NCBI RefSeq assembly: GCF_025318105.1
Contig: NZ_JAOANI010000031.1
Span: 65,897 to 129,896 of the forward strand
Length of the DNA: 64,000 nt
Source of the DNA: Venatoribacter pacificus
Lineage (GTDB): Bacteria; Pseudomonadota; Gammaproteobacteria; Pseudomonadales; Oceanobacteraceae
Reading direction: 5' to 3'
Numbering within the stretch: position 1 is the stretch's first letter; every line of letters begins with the position of its first letter. Under the pieces are notes generated by a model. The model made no database searches. It saw nothing but the letters and a program-made list of their open reading frames with translations, and was not told the origin of the DNA. Below are positions 9,001 to 18,068 of this stretch, one piece after another. Made by a program: the position numbers and the translations under genes.

Positions 9001-9539
9001 ATGATGATCTGGAAAAAGCGCTGAACACCCTCGAAGGCGCGATCCAGAAAATCGACCGTGAAACCCGTACCCGCTTCCAGGAAACGTTCGACAAAATGAA
9101 CGCCGGCCTGGCCGAACTGTTCCCGAAAGTGTTTGGTGGCGGCCATGCCTGTCTGGAGCTGACCGACGAAGATTTGCTGACCACCGGGGTGGCGATTATG
9201 GCGCGTCCGCCGGGCAAGAAAAACAGCACCATTCATCTGCTGTCCGGTGGCGAAAAAGCCCTGACTGCCATCGCGCTGGTGTTCTCCATCTTCCAGCTGA
9301 ATCCGGCGCCGTTCTGTATGCTTGATGAGGTGGATGCACCACTGGATGACGCCAACGTTGGCCGCTATGCGCGTCTGGTGAAGGCGATGTCAGAAAAAGT
9401 GCAGTTTATTTATATCACCCACAACAAAATTGCCATGGAAATGGCGTCTCAGTTGATGGGGGTGACCATGCACGAGCCGGGGGTTTCCCGTCTGGTGTCG
9501 GTGGATGTCGAAGAAGCGGCAGAAATGATCGACGCCTGA
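6027..9539 (+). CDS. smc: Chromosome partition protein SMC
   Basis: A 1170-residue SMC ATPase that compacts and helps segregate the chromosome. It has the N-terminal head with Walker A GPNGCGKSN (about residue 32) and an AIIEQGMISRLIEAKPEELR block. A long coiled coil rich in Glu, Gln and Arg is broken by a hinge (about 500-660). The C-terminal head has signature LLSGGEKALTA and Walker B FCMLDEVDAPLDDAN. Length is normal for the family. A strong GGAGG precedes the ATG, which lies inside the end of gntR. No scpA or scpB is next to it. Use of SMC-ScpAB rather than MukBEF is usual in pseudomonad-type gammaproteobacteria. Confidence 0.96.
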   Translation: MRLKAIKLAGFKSFVDPTTVPFSTNMTGIVGPNGCGKSNTIDAVRWVMGESSAKYLRGDAMTDVIFNGSSERKPVGKASVDLIFDNSDGTLRGEYAGYAEVSLRRQVTRDGQSTYFLNGSKCRRKDITDIFLGTGLGPRSYAIIEQGMISRLIEAKPEELRVYVEEAAGISKYKERRRETENRMRRTHENLERLQDIRQELERQLSHLQRQAQAAEKYKELKTQEREKKAQLQALKWQALDADYRVRELKIAEHQTQFEAHMAEQRAADAEIEGLRLEHQEKGDLFNSAQSKYYEVGAHIARHEQKLEHQAQMALQLDQDMAEAEKAILETQKSLEEDQLARETVGEELMLLEPELEMLLAGEEEASAMLLEAEESQARWQDAWDSFTQRASEPTRQAEVAQTRIQNSEQQLTRLDQQIRRLEEELQQLKDNPELEEIQLLAEEVSEQELAADSQQERLDSLQEQVSDGREQLEQQRRQLDEGKAQLQQMLNRKATLDALQKAALGQGSEAVSHWLESHQLARKPRLAEQIQVESGWERAVETVLGDYLQAVMIDQLDPAQHWLGSFKEGHLSLWQQGQGAAAVSSSHADTLAAKVQSRQDVSGLLAGVKVAADLASALAARGTLGAHESIITADGIWIGPNWLRVARAADGEGGVLARQQELDVLDDQIEELDIQVEEWDADLDADQLKLRSLEQQRETAQREQQQVSQKLITLKSQLSGKQARAEQFALRSDKLNQDITEARQQQALEREALEELRLTWQEAMSAIDDDTDERERLQAERNRVQQLLERARMESRQHQDKAHQLQLKVQTLRSREQSLQQAIERLAAQMQRLRERKQQILDNQNRDHSADLDELKAEMEELLERRLDAEQIMSAARHALEAVDARLRELEQARAEAEKKALEVRNELEKVRMECQALDIRRQALVENLQEEKLTLKDVLDNMPEEADADSWQEELARIAERIQRLGAINLAAIDEYRIQSERKVYLDAQNDDLEKALNTLEGAIQKIDRETRTRFQETFDKMNAGLAELFPKVFGGGHACLELTDEDLLTTGVAIMARPPGKKNSTIHLLSGGEKALTAIALVFSIFQLNPAPFCMLDEVDAPLDDANVGRYARLVKAMSEKVQFIYITHNKIAMEMASQLMGVTMHEPGVSRLVSVDVEEAAEMIDA

Positions 9540-9780
9540 TGGCTGGCGACTAAAGTCGTGGCCGGCTCTGCGACAGCAGATTGTTGTGGTAGCCGATGCT
9601 GGCGGAAAGTCATACCAAGGAATGCCTGGCCGCAAAAAAGAGGCCAAAAGCGCCGTCCGGGGTCTGTTTTCGCGTGAATCGTTGTGTAACACTTTGAACC
9701 CAAATAACCCCTGCCGTTCTGATGTCCCATCGAGCGCTTTTCCGGAGCGGCAAAACAGTGAATGAAAGTCTGAGGCAACT

Positions 9781-11367
9781 ATGGAATGGAGTTGGCGAAC
9801 CGTCCTGATCCTGATTGGATTATTAGCGATGGTGGCAATATTAATTGATGGTTTCCGCCGCATGCGTCGTGCCCGTGCGGAAGCTTTGCGTCTGGATGTC
9901 AGCCACGATTACCGTTTCCCGGATGACAGCCATAACCCGGAGCTGCCGGGTGGGGCGCGCGTGGTAAATCACGCGGCGGCAACCCGAAACAGCAACGACC
10001 GGAATAGCGACCGCCAGAATGTGGAGCAGGATGATCTGCATTCTGCCCAGCACGATGCCCAGCGCCCGCAGCAAAGCAGCCAGCAACACGACGATGATGA
10101 TGCGTTATTAGGGTTCCGTTCGGCCCAGCAACGTACCGCTGAGCAGGAGCGCGCCCGTCACAATGCCCAGGAGCCGGTTTTTACCGAGCTGGAAGGTAAT
10201 TTCTCAACCGAAGAAGAGCCGGTGATTCCGTGGGAAGACGATCTGGGCCCGGCGCGGGTGGTGAAATCGGCCGTGGTGGTTAAACCGGCTGCCAAAGCGC
10301 CGGTTGCTGAATCTTTGCCTGACAACGATGACGCTGACAGCAGCATTGCCGCCCGCTCAAGCACGACAGCCGATGACGCAGAAGATCATACCGTTGCTGG
10401 CAGTTCAGCAGAGCAGCGAACAGAACAGCGCGCAGAACAACGCGCAGAACATGCCGATATGCAGCTGGGTCATAGCCAGGAAATTCATGCCAACGCTGCT
10501 CAGGCCAGATCTGAGCATCGGGTAGAAGATCTGGATATCCCGCCATCGCCGCTGATTCCCAAAGCCCGACCGGTCAATCTGGATGAAAAATTTCCGGTAC
10601 TGCTGGATGTCGAAGAACTGGGTGACGATGACATCAAACCGCAGATTGATGCTCAGGCCGCGGATGAAAAAACTCCCGCCAGCAGCGCAGGCAACGCTCA
10701 GGACACAGCAGGCAACGCTGAGGGCCCGGCAGAAAATACCGACACGCCGAGCAAGCCTGAGCTGGCCGAATCCGATGGAAAGCAATCTACGCATATCGAT
10801 GATCTGGCCGAAATAAATGATCCGCACCTGGAACAGGAAGTGGACAAACTGCCGTCTGATTTGCCATTGCAGCCGGTGAATTTTGCCGGTGCCAATGCCG
10901 AGCGACTGGCCAGCCGCGGGATACCGGAACTGGTGCTGGAAATTCATGCCATTGCGCGTGATCCGCTGGGTTTTTCCGGCAAAGATATTCTGTTTCTGTT
11001 TAACAGCTGCGATCTGCGCTTTGGCGAAAAAGACATTTTCCACCGTTTTGAACAAGCCGATGGCGAAGGCTGTATTCAGTTTTCAGTCGCGCAGAGTTAT
11101 GAACCCGGTATTTTTGTTCCGGCAGCCATGGCGCAGCAGCATTTCCGTGGCCTGAGTTTCTTTATGAGTCTGCCGGGGGCGAAAAACCCACGCGAAGCAT
11201 ACGAAGCCATGTCGGAAATGGCATTGGTGGTTGCGCGTAAATTACATGCCGATGTGTACGACGGTGCCCGCAGTGCATTAACACCGCAAACCATGGAACA
11301 TGATCGCCAGCAAATTATGGATTTTGAACGACGCCAGCGTCTGGCCCTGAAAAAACAAGCTAAATAA
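9781..11367 (+). CDS. zipA: Cell division protein ZipA
   Basis: A bitopic inner-membrane protein that tethers FtsZ and recruits later divisome proteins. The N-terminus is a membrane helix (TVLILIGLLAMVAILIDGF, about 7-25) followed by a basic patch (RRMRRAR). A long disordered linker follows, rich in Gln, Asp, Glu and Ala and including a local EQR(A/T) repeat near residues 210-222. The C-terminal FtsZ-binding domain (about 365-520) includes IARDPLGFSGKDILFLFNSC and ends in ARKLHADVYDG plus MDFERRQRL. At 528 residues it is much longer than E. coli ZipA (about 330), and the linker supplies the extra length. GAGG lies five bases before the ATG. It is one base from ligA, so it forms an operon. Confidence 0.93.
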   Translation: MEWSWRTVLILIGLLAMVAILIDGFRRMRRARAEALRLDVSHDYRFPDDSHNPELPGGARVVNHAAATRNSNDRNSDRQNVEQDDLHSAQHDAQRPQQSSQQHDDDDALLGFRSAQQRTAEQERARHNAQEPVFTELEGNFSTEEEPVIPWEDDLGPARVVKSAVVVKPAAKAPVAESLPDNDDADSSIAARSSTTADDAEDHTVAGSSAEQRTEQRAEQRAEHADMQLGHSQEIHANAAQARSEHRVEDLDIPPSPLIPKARPVNLDEKFPVLLDVEELGDDDIKPQIDAQAADEKTPASSAGNAQDTAGNAEGPAENTDTPSKPELAESDGKQSTHIDDLAEINDPHLEQEVDKLPSDLPLQPVNFAGANAERLASRGIPELVLEIHAIARDPLGFSGKDILFLFNSCDLRFGEKDIFHRFEQADGEGCIQFSVAQSYEPGIFVPAAMAQQHFRGLSFFMSLPGAKNPREAYEAMSEMALVVARKLHADVYDGARSALTPQTMEHDRQQIMDFERRQRLALKKQAK

Positions 11368-11368
11368 T

Positions 11369-13474
11369 ATGACACAACAAAATGATCTTTTTTCAGAGGA
11401 GCCAATGGGCTCCTCTGTTTCTTCTGACAGCAGCATTTCGGCGACCAGCGTTAATCAACGTATTGAGCAGCTGCGCCACGAAATTAATCTGCACAATCAC
11501 CGTTATTACGTGTTGGATGAACCCAGTATTCCCGATGCCGAATACGACCGCTTATTACGGGAATTACAGCAGCTGGAAATTGAGCATCCGCAATTAATCA
11601 GCGCCGATTCCCCGACCCAGCGTGTCGGGGCAACACCCCTCAGCCAATTTGTCAGCGTTACCCATGAGCGGCCGATGTTATCTCTGGATAACGCGATGAA
11701 TAGCGAAGAATTTTCTGCGTTTTATCAGCGTTTGCAGGAACGCTTAAAAACCACTGAAGACATTGCGCTGGCTTGCGAGCCGAAACTGGATGGCCTGGCC
11801 GTGAGCATTCTTTACGAGCAAGGCTTGCTGGTACGAGCGGCGACCCGTGGCGATGGTCAGACCGGTGAAGACATCACCCGCAATGTCCGCACCATTAAGA
11901 ATATTCCTTTGCGTTTACAGGGCGAGGATTATCCGGCACGTCTCGAAGTGCGCGGGGAAGTGTATATGCCCAAAGCCGGTTTTGAGGCGTACAACGAGAA
12001 TGCCCGCGCCAATGACGAAAAAGTCTTTGCTAACCCGCGTAACGCCGCAGCCGGTTCGCTGCGTCAGCTCGACCCGAATGTTACTGCCAAACGGCCACTG
12101 GAATTCTGTGCTTACAGCATCGGCGTGGTCAGTGACGACATTGTTTTACCGGCAACACACAGCGCTATTCTGGAAAAAGTAAAACACTGGGGCTTACGCA
12201 TTAACGAAGAAATGCGTGTGGTGAATGGCGCAGCCGCAGCACAGGCTTTTTTTGAACAGCTGGGTGAAAAGCGTCATCGTCTGGCGTACGAAATTGATGG
12301 CACGGTCTTTAAAGTGGATGACCTGGCGCTGCAGGAAACGCTGGGCTTTGTTGCCCGAGCACCGCGCTGGGCCATTGCCTATAAATTTCCGGCGGTGGAA
12401 GAAATGACCGAATTGCTCGGCGTGGATTTTCAGGTTGGCCGTACCGGTGCGATTACCCCGGTGGCACGGTTAAAACCCGTGCATGTGGCGGGCGTTACTG
12501 TGTCCAATGCCACGTTGCATAATATGGATGAAATTAATCGCTTAGGCGTAAAAATTGGCGATACCGTGATCATCCGCCGTGCCGGCGATGTGATTCCGCA
12601 GGTTGTTTCTGTGGTGGCGGAAAAACGTCCGGAGGATGCCCGTGAGATTCAGATTCCGGCGAATTGCCCGGTGTGTGATTCACTGGTAGAAAAAGTTGAA
12701 GGCGAAGCGGTGGCGCGCTGTACCGGCGGGCTGGTGTGTTCGGCGCAGCGTAAAGAAGCGATTAAACATTTTGCCTCGCGCAAAGCCCTCGACATCGAAG
12801 GGCTGGGCGATAAATTGATTGAACAGCTGGTGGATGCCGGATTAATTGACTCAGTGGATGATTTATTTCATCTGACGTTGGAGCAGCTGGCGGGCCTGGA
12901 GCGTATGGCCGAAAAATCGGCACAGAATATTCTTGATGCTTTGAATGCCGCGAAAAAAACCACGTTAGGCCGGTTTTTATATGCGCTGGGTATCCGCGAA
13001 GTGGGAACGGTTACGGCCAATAATCTGGCGACGCATTTTGGTTTTCTGCAACGCATTATGGATGCCGATACCGAGGCGTTGCTGGAGGTTGCTGATGTCG
13101 GTACTGTGGTCGCCGCGCATGTGCATAATTTCTTTGCCGAAGCCCATAACCGTACGGTGATTGAACAACTGCAGCAGGTCGGCGTGAGCTGGGTTGAGCA
13201 AGAGCCGGTACAGGCCGATGATTTACCGCTGAGCGGTAAAACAGCGGTCATTACCGGTACGCTGAGCCAGACCGGCATGAGTCGTGATGATGCTAAAGCC
13301 TTATTGGAACAGTTGGGCGTTAAAGTGGCTGGCAGCGTTTCCGCTAAAACCGATTTTCTGGTGGCGGGTGAGAAAGCGGGTTCCAAACTGACCAAGGCGC
13401 AATCACTGAATGTTGACGTGCTGGACGAAAATGCATTTCTGGCGTTGCTGGATGAACACGGTATCCGGCCCTGA
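11369..13474 (+). CDS. ligA: NAD-dependent DNA ligase LigA
   Basis: Seals nicks in replication and repair using NAD+. The adenylation domain contains the HNHRYYVLD(E) NMN-binding start (domain Ia) and the catalytic lysine motif CEPKLDGLA (Lys about 139). An OB fold with QVGRTGAITPVA and a four-cysteine zinc finger (CPVC ... RCTGGLVC) follow. Helix-hairpin-helix repeats and a C-terminal BRCT domain (GKTAVITGTLSQTG) complete the 701 residues. The N-terminal 25 residues (MTQQNDLFSEE...) extend beyond many LigA proteins, so an internal start is possible. The zipA-ligA pair is a conserved pseudomonad arrangement. Confidence 0.96.
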   Translation: MTQQNDLFSEEPMGSSVSSDSSISATSVNQRIEQLRHEINLHNHRYYVLDEPSIPDAEYDRLLRELQQLEIEHPQLISADSPTQRVGATPLSQFVSVTHERPMLSLDNAMNSEEFSAFYQRLQERLKTTEDIALACEPKLDGLAVSILYEQGLLVRAATRGDGQTGEDITRNVRTIKNIPLRLQGEDYPARLEVRGEVYMPKAGFEAYNENARANDEKVFANPRNAAAGSLRQLDPNVTAKRPLEFCAYSIGVVSDDIVLPATHSAILEKVKHWGLRINEEMRVVNGAAAAQAFFEQLGEKRHRLAYEIDGTVFKVDDLALQETLGFVARAPRWAIAYKFPAVEEMTELLGVDFQVGRTGAITPVARLKPVHVAGVTVSNATLHNMDEINRLGVKIGDTVIIRRAGDVIPQVVSVVAEKRPEDAREIQIPANCPVCDSLVEKVEGEAVARCTGGLVCSAQRKEAIKHFASRKALDIEGLGDKLIEQLVDAGLIDSVDDLFHLTLEQLAGLERMAEKSAQNILDALNAAKKTTLGRFLYALGIREVGTVTANNLATHFGFLQRIMDADTEALLEVADVGTVVAAHVHNFFAEAHNRTVIEQLQQVGVSWVEQEPVQADDLPLSGKTAVITGTLSQTGMSRDDAKALLEQLGVKVAGSVSAKTDFLVAGEKAGSKLTKAQSLNVDVLDENAFLALLDEHGIRP

Positions 13475-13514
13475 AGCAGGGCGGTGAGGCGATACAGAAC
13501 AACAAGGAACAGGC

Positions 13515-14204
13515 ATGACCCGGACTGCTATTCAAATATTGGCATTGGCAGCGTTGCTGTTACTGGTGGGTTGCTCCACCCCGCAACCGAAAAACATCAA
13601 CAACGTTTGTGATATCTACGACGAATATTATGACTGGTATAACGCCTCCAAGGCGGTGAAGAAAAAGTATGGCGTACCGGAGTCGGTGACCATGGCGTTT
13701 ATTCATCAGGAATCGAAGTTTATCGACGATAACCGTCCGCCGCGTAAATGGTATCTGTGGATCATTCCCGGTCCGCGTCCGTCCTCAGCCTATGGCTATG
13801 CCCAGGCCCTGGACCCGACCTGGGAAGAATATATGCGCCTGACCGGTAACTGGGGTGCAGACCGTGATGACTTTGAAGACGCCGTCGATTTTATCGGTTG
13901 GTACAACATCCGCACCATCAAACGCACCGGTATTCGCCCGCATGATGCTTACAGTTTGTACCTGGCTTATCACGACGGTGCGGGTGGTTATCTGCGTGGC
14001 ACCTACAAGAAAAAGCCCTGGCTGATTCAGGTGGCGAAAAAAGTTGAGCGCCGGGCTAAGCAATACCAACAGCAGTTGGTGCGCTGTCAGGAAGACCTCG
14101 ACAGTAACTGGTTCTGGCGCACGCTGTTTGGTCAGGACACTTTCAACAGACCGCCACCTGTTCGTTTAGGCCAGATGCCGAAGGCCATGCCCGACAGAGG
14201 CTGA
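13515..14204 (+). CDS. Lytic transglycosylase (SLT-domain) lipoprotein
   Basis: A 229-residue lipoprotein. The signal sequence LALAALLLLVGC ends in a lipobox with Cys at about 20. The SLT-like region begins VKKKYGVPESVTMAFIHQESKF (catalytic Glu in HQESKF, about residue 71), and continues SSAYGYAQALDPTWEEYM and SLYLAYHDGAGGY. Lysozyme-like SLT enzymes cleave peptidoglycan glycan strands to 1,6-anhydro products. It sits 40 bp after ligA with its own RBS (AAGGAACAGGC) and may be read from the zipA-ligA transcript. The exact physiological role is not deducible. Confidence 0.85.
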   Translation: MTRTAIQILALAALLLLVGCSTPQPKNINNVCDIYDEYYDWYNASKAVKKKYGVPESVTMAFIHQESKFIDDNRPPRKWYLWIIPGPRPSSAYGYAQALDPTWEEYMRLTGNWGADRDDFEDAVDFIGWYNIRTIKRTGIRPHDAYSLYLAYHDGAGGYLRGTYKKKPWLIQVAKKVERRAKQYQQQLVRCQEDLDSNWFWRTLFGQDTFNRPPPVRLGQMPKAMPDRG

Positions 14205-14343
14205 TTGATAAAAAGGTTGTTAAACGACGGCGCTTTGACGCTTTCCTGCTAGGCTTAATTCACAGTCCCGGAGCGGATTGTTGCCATGCGGTGAGGTTGT
14301 ACGCATTTTCCTGGCAGGGTAGGTTGTCTGTAATGGAGTATGC

Positions 14344-16188
14344 ATGGAAGTACTTCCCTGGCTGCTGTTAGCCGTCGTTATCATCAGCGCTGTTGTGTTG
14401 CAGCGCCGCCGTCCCCGCGTATTACCCGCCGAACCGCTGTTTGAACTCAGCCCTGACCCGGTATTGTTGGTGGATAGCCACGGCATTATCCGTATGGCAA
14501 ACCGGGCTGTGCACCATTTTCTTGGCTATGACGACGGCTCCATGGTTGGAAGAACCCTGGATATTCTGGTGCCTGAAGAGATCCGCAGTCAGCATCATCA
14601 TCTGGTTGCCCTGTTTTTTTCTTCCACTGGCAAGCGGCGGATGAATAACCGTATCTGGATCAACGATGCCCGTGGCCAGAAGATTAATGCCGAAATTCAT
14701 CTGGCACTGGTGGATTACGACGGCGAGCCCATGGCGATTGCCAGTATTCTGGATACCAGCACGCTGTGGATGTCTGAACGTAAGCTGCGTGAGCAACATA
14801 AAGCTTACGATGAGCTGTTTGAACACTCGGCTGTGGGTATCTGCAGTGTCAGTCTGGGCGGGCGTTTTTTGCGGGTAAACCGTCGCTTATGTGATCTGCT
14901 GGGATACAGCGGTGAAGAACTGTTAGAGCGTTGTTTTCAGGACATCACTCACCCTGATGACCTGGAACTGGATATCGGTAACGTGAATGGATTACTGAAC
15001 AGTGCCGCCAACTCTTACAGCATTGAAAAGCGTTACCTGCATCAGGGCGGGCACTATTTCTGGGCCAATCTGACGGTCACTCTGATCCGTGATGAACAGA
15101 ATTTTCCCGATTATTTTATTTCAGTGATCGAAGATATCAGTAATCGCAAACAATCCGAATTACTGCTGCTGCAGTCAGAAACCAAGTTCCGTACCATCGC
15201 CGAAACCATCCAGTCGGTGGTGTGGATGTCGACACCGGCGATGGATCAGATGCTGTTTGTGAATCCGGCTTATGAATATGTATGGGGACGCAGCTGCGCC
15301 AGTTTATATGACAATCCGCAGAGTTTTCTCGACGGTATTTACGACGATGACCGGGCGCGGGTACGCGCAGCAATAGAGCGGTATAAAGAAGGGCGCTGGG
15401 AAATTGAGTATCGCGTGGAGCATCCGCAGAATGGCCTGCGACATATTTTTGATAGCGGTAAAGGTGTGTTTAACAACGCCGGTAAACTGGAATATATCAT
15501 CGGCCTGGCGACTGATATCAGTGATCAGGTGAAAGCTAAAGCCGATATGGCACAGGCCCTGGAGCAGGCGCACCAGGCGACCGAACGGCTTAATTTACTG
15601 ATCCGTACCGATCCGTTAACCGGCTGCATTAATCGCCAGGCTTTGTATGAAGAGCTGGAGCATCAGCTGGAATTGTACCGCCGCTATCAGACGCCATGCT
15701 CGCTGTTGTTTATTGATCTGAACGACTTTAAAAAAATTAACGATACCTTCGGCCATATCGCCGGTGATGAAACCTTACAGGCATTGGCCGAGCATATCCG
15801 CCAGCATATTCGGGCCACCGATATTCTGGCGCGTTATGCCGGTGATGAGTTTGTGGTGGTATTGCCGCAGAGTAATGTCCGCGAAGCATCGCTGGCGTTG
15901 CGCAACCTGCGTAATAACGTATTACGCCATCAGACGCCGACGGGGACATTTCCTGTTCATTTCAGTATCGGTTTGGCCTATGTCGGCTATCCCGATGTGG
16001 CTGACGCTAACAGCTGGATTGAGGTCGCTGACCAGGCGATGTATCTCGACAAATCCGCGCATGCGGGCAGCCATGCGCATACCAGTGCTGAGTCTGAGAA
16101 CGCTTCTGGCCATTCTGTTGATATGACGCTGCCGCCGTCAGCGACGGATGCCAATGACCGGGGTTGTGCATCGGAAGACGGCCAGTAA
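14344..16188 (+). CDS. Membrane-anchored PAS-PAS-PAS diguanylate cyclase
   Basis: A 614-residue signalling protein. One N-terminal membrane helix (LPWLLLAVVIISAVVL) is followed by three PAS domains (about 32-145, 155-265 and 275-395) and a GGDEF domain (about 430-570). The active site reads AGDEF with the conserved substrate region DLNDFKKINDTFGH. An RATD inhibitory I-site stands five residues upstream, so product feedback is likely. It makes cyclic di-GMP from GTP in response to an unknown PAS ligand. No EAL domain is present. It stands alone between the SLT gene and the convergent bat operon. Confidence 0.88.
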   Translation: MEVLPWLLLAVVIISAVVLQRRRPRVLPAEPLFELSPDPVLLVDSHGIIRMANRAVHHFLGYDDGSMVGRTLDILVPEEIRSQHHHLVALFFSSTGKRRMNNRIWINDARGQKINAEIHLALVDYDGEPMAIASILDTSTLWMSERKLREQHKAYDELFEHSAVGICSVSLGGRFLRVNRRLCDLLGYSGEELLERCFQDITHPDDLELDIGNVNGLLNSAANSYSIEKRYLHQGGHYFWANLTVTLIRDEQNFPDYFISVIEDISNRKQSELLLLQSETKFRTIAETIQSVVWMSTPAMDQMLFVNPAYEYVWGRSCASLYDNPQSFLDGIYDDDRARVRAAIERYKEGRWEIEYRVEHPQNGLRHIFDSGKGVFNNAGKLEYIIGLATDISDQVKAKADMAQALEQAHQATERLNLLIRTDPLTGCINRQALYEELEHQLELYRRYQTPCSLLFIDLNDFKKINDTFGHIAGDETLQALAEHIRQHIRATDILARYAGDEFVVVLPQSNVREASLALRNLRNNVLRHQTPTGTFPVHFSIGLAYVGYPDVADANSWIEVADQAMYLDKSAHAGSHAHTSAESENASGHSVDMTLPPSATDANDRGCASEDGQ

Positions 16189-16322
16189 TCCTCTGCTTGC
16201 TCATTTCAGTTGATCCCTTCGATCAATACGCAGGCTTATCCTTCCGGTAAACCTGCGTCATTCTGTCTGGCATCATTCCCTTTTGGCATCACTCCCTTTT
16301 GCGCCGTTGTCTGCGCATGGTT

Positions 16323-18068
16323 TTACAGCGGATACAGCGCCGGTTTGGTTTGCGTGGTATTGGCGCTTGGACGTTGTTGTTGTTTGAGCAGCGACAGCAG
16401 GTTCTGGCCGTTATAGGCCGAGTTTACCGTGGACGAATACAGATACGCATCCAGCTCCGCCAGTGCGGCCTGAAGCTTTGGCTCAGCCGTAAGTCCGGCA
16501 AGCTGATTCAAGCTGGCAAGGGGTAAGTGCCGGGCGGCTATCGTGGCGCTTAAACCTCCTGCGCTTAAACCACCTGCATTAACCCAACCTAGCAGGGCAC
16601 TGCGAATGGCGACGCCATCCCCTTTCTGACAGGCTCTGGTCAACGCCTGCCAATGTTGCTTCAGCGTTTTTTCGGTGTTTTCTGTGGGGTTGTTGCGGCC
16701 GTCAGCGGCGGCTCGCGGCTGATCCTGAATCCGCTGCTGGGCACGCCACCATAAAATGAATAACAGTGCATTACTCAACAGTAAAAGCCCGGCGGCGATC
16801 TGCCAATACAACAGCGTTGGCTGTTCACTTGCGCTGCTGATTGCGGCCGATGTCTGCATTGAGACAGTATCAGTCGGCGCTTCAGGACGGATGGTGGCAG
16901 GGCTGCTCCCCTTGGCTGGCTGCACCTGAATGCTGTGTGCCGGCAGTACGGCGTATTCCAGCGTGCCGCTGCGCGTATTCCACCACGGAATGCGGATCTC
17001 CGGCAGCAGAATACGGCCACTGCTGCCGGGAACCAGAGCAATAGACTGCTCTGAGGTGCCGGTCAGGCCGTCTTCGCTGCTTTGTTCGTTCTGTTGGCTC
17101 TGATCCGGGTAATAACGCAGGTTATCGACCACCGGCAGGGCAATGGCTGGCAGCTGACTGCCCGGCAGGCCTTTTGCGGTCAGTGTCAGGGTGCGGGTCA
17201 CCGGTTCACCGGCCACCCATTGCTGCGGCGGCGTGCTGAAGGTTTCACTGATGCTCAGATTCTGTGCTGGAATCCAGGGCGCCTGCGGATAGTTCGGCGG
17301 AATGGGTTTGATCTGCAGGGTGATGGGCTTGCTGACCGCAGAACCCTGACGGCCGCGGCTCCAGCGGTCATAAGGATTACTTATACGGGCATTAAAGCGC
17401 TGGCCGGGAATGACCAGTTCGCCGCTTTCTTCCGGGAAAATAGCAAAACGGCGTTCGTAGACCCCGAGGCGCTGGCCATCAATGATGGTGGTGTATTGGC
17501 GAACCTCGCCCAAGGGCTGCACCAGTGCGTCGGTGACCTTAAATTCTGACAGCGAAGCATCTTCATGGCTGACGCTGTAATAGAGTTTTTCGGTGTAAAG
17601 AATTTGTCCCTGCACGTAGTAGTTGCTCTGCTGACTGACTTCAATGTCGAAGAAAAACTCTTTGGCAATCTGTGCTTTAACATCGGCGGATAATTCACGC
17701 ACGCTGATGGTAATCGGCTGGCTCTGCTGATCATCAAAACGGATGGGGGGAATGGTCAGCTGACCACTGCGTTTGGCGGTCAGGGTCAGGGTCCATTCGG
17801 TAAAGGATTCGGTTTTGCCGTTGACCGAACGGAACTGGTTAGAACGTTGCTGATTGAGTATCTGAAAGTCGTTTTGCAGCGGAGTCAGGTCGGGCGAGCC
17901 AAACCCCACCTGCTCGCTGTAACGCAGCATCAGGTTAAAGGTATCCTGCTCGGTGACTTCTTTGCGGTCAACGCTGGCACTGAAAGTGGCTGCCTGAGCC
18001 TGAGCGGCGAACAGCAGCAGCGCCAGCAGCCAGTGAATGCGGTTAAAGACCAAATCGCGCATCACCAT
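16323..18068 (-). CDS. batD: BatD-like protein (oxygen tolerance family)
   Basis: Last gene of the moxR-bat operon. It has a signal peptide (LLALLLFAAQAQA), a long periplasmic beta-rich part (about 25-430) with the BatD-type opening ATFSASVDRKEVTEQDTFNLMLRY, and one membrane helix (LLYWQIAAGLLLLSNALLFILWW, about 430) before a cytoplasmic tail. I keep the ATG at 18068 because GAGG lies seven bases before it. It overlaps the batB stop, so it is translationally coupled. Bat proteins were named from Bacteroides aerotolerance; in proteobacteria the role is generally envelope-related and poorly defined. Confidence 0.82.
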   Translation of the reverse strand: MVMRDLVFNRIHWLLALLLFAAQAQAATFSASVDRKEVTEQDTFNLMLRYSEQVGFGSPDLTPLQNDFQILNQQRSNQFRSVNGKTESFTEWTLTLTAKRSGQLTIPPIRFDDQQSQPITISVRELSADVKAQIAKEFFFDIEVSQQSNYYVQGQILYTEKLYYSVSHEDASLSEFKVTDALVQPLGEVRQYTTIIDGQRLGVYERRFAIFPEESGELVIPGQRFNARISNPYDRWSRGRQGSAVSKPITLQIKPIPPNYPQAPWIPAQNLSISETFSTPPQQWVAGEPVTRTLTLTAKGLPGSQLPAIALPVVDNLRYYPDQSQQNEQSSEDGLTGTSEQSIALVPGSSGRILLPEIRIPWWNTRSGTLEYAVLPAHSIQVQPAKGSSPATIRPEAPTDTVSMQTSAAISSASEQPTLLYWQIAAGLLLLSNALLFILWWRAQQRIQDQPRAAADGRNNPTENTEKTLKQHWQALTRACQKGDGVAIRSALLGWVNAGGLSAGGLSATIAARHLPLASLNQLAGLTAEPKLQAALAELDAYLYSSTVNSAYNGQNLLSLLKQQQRPSANTTQTKPALYPL

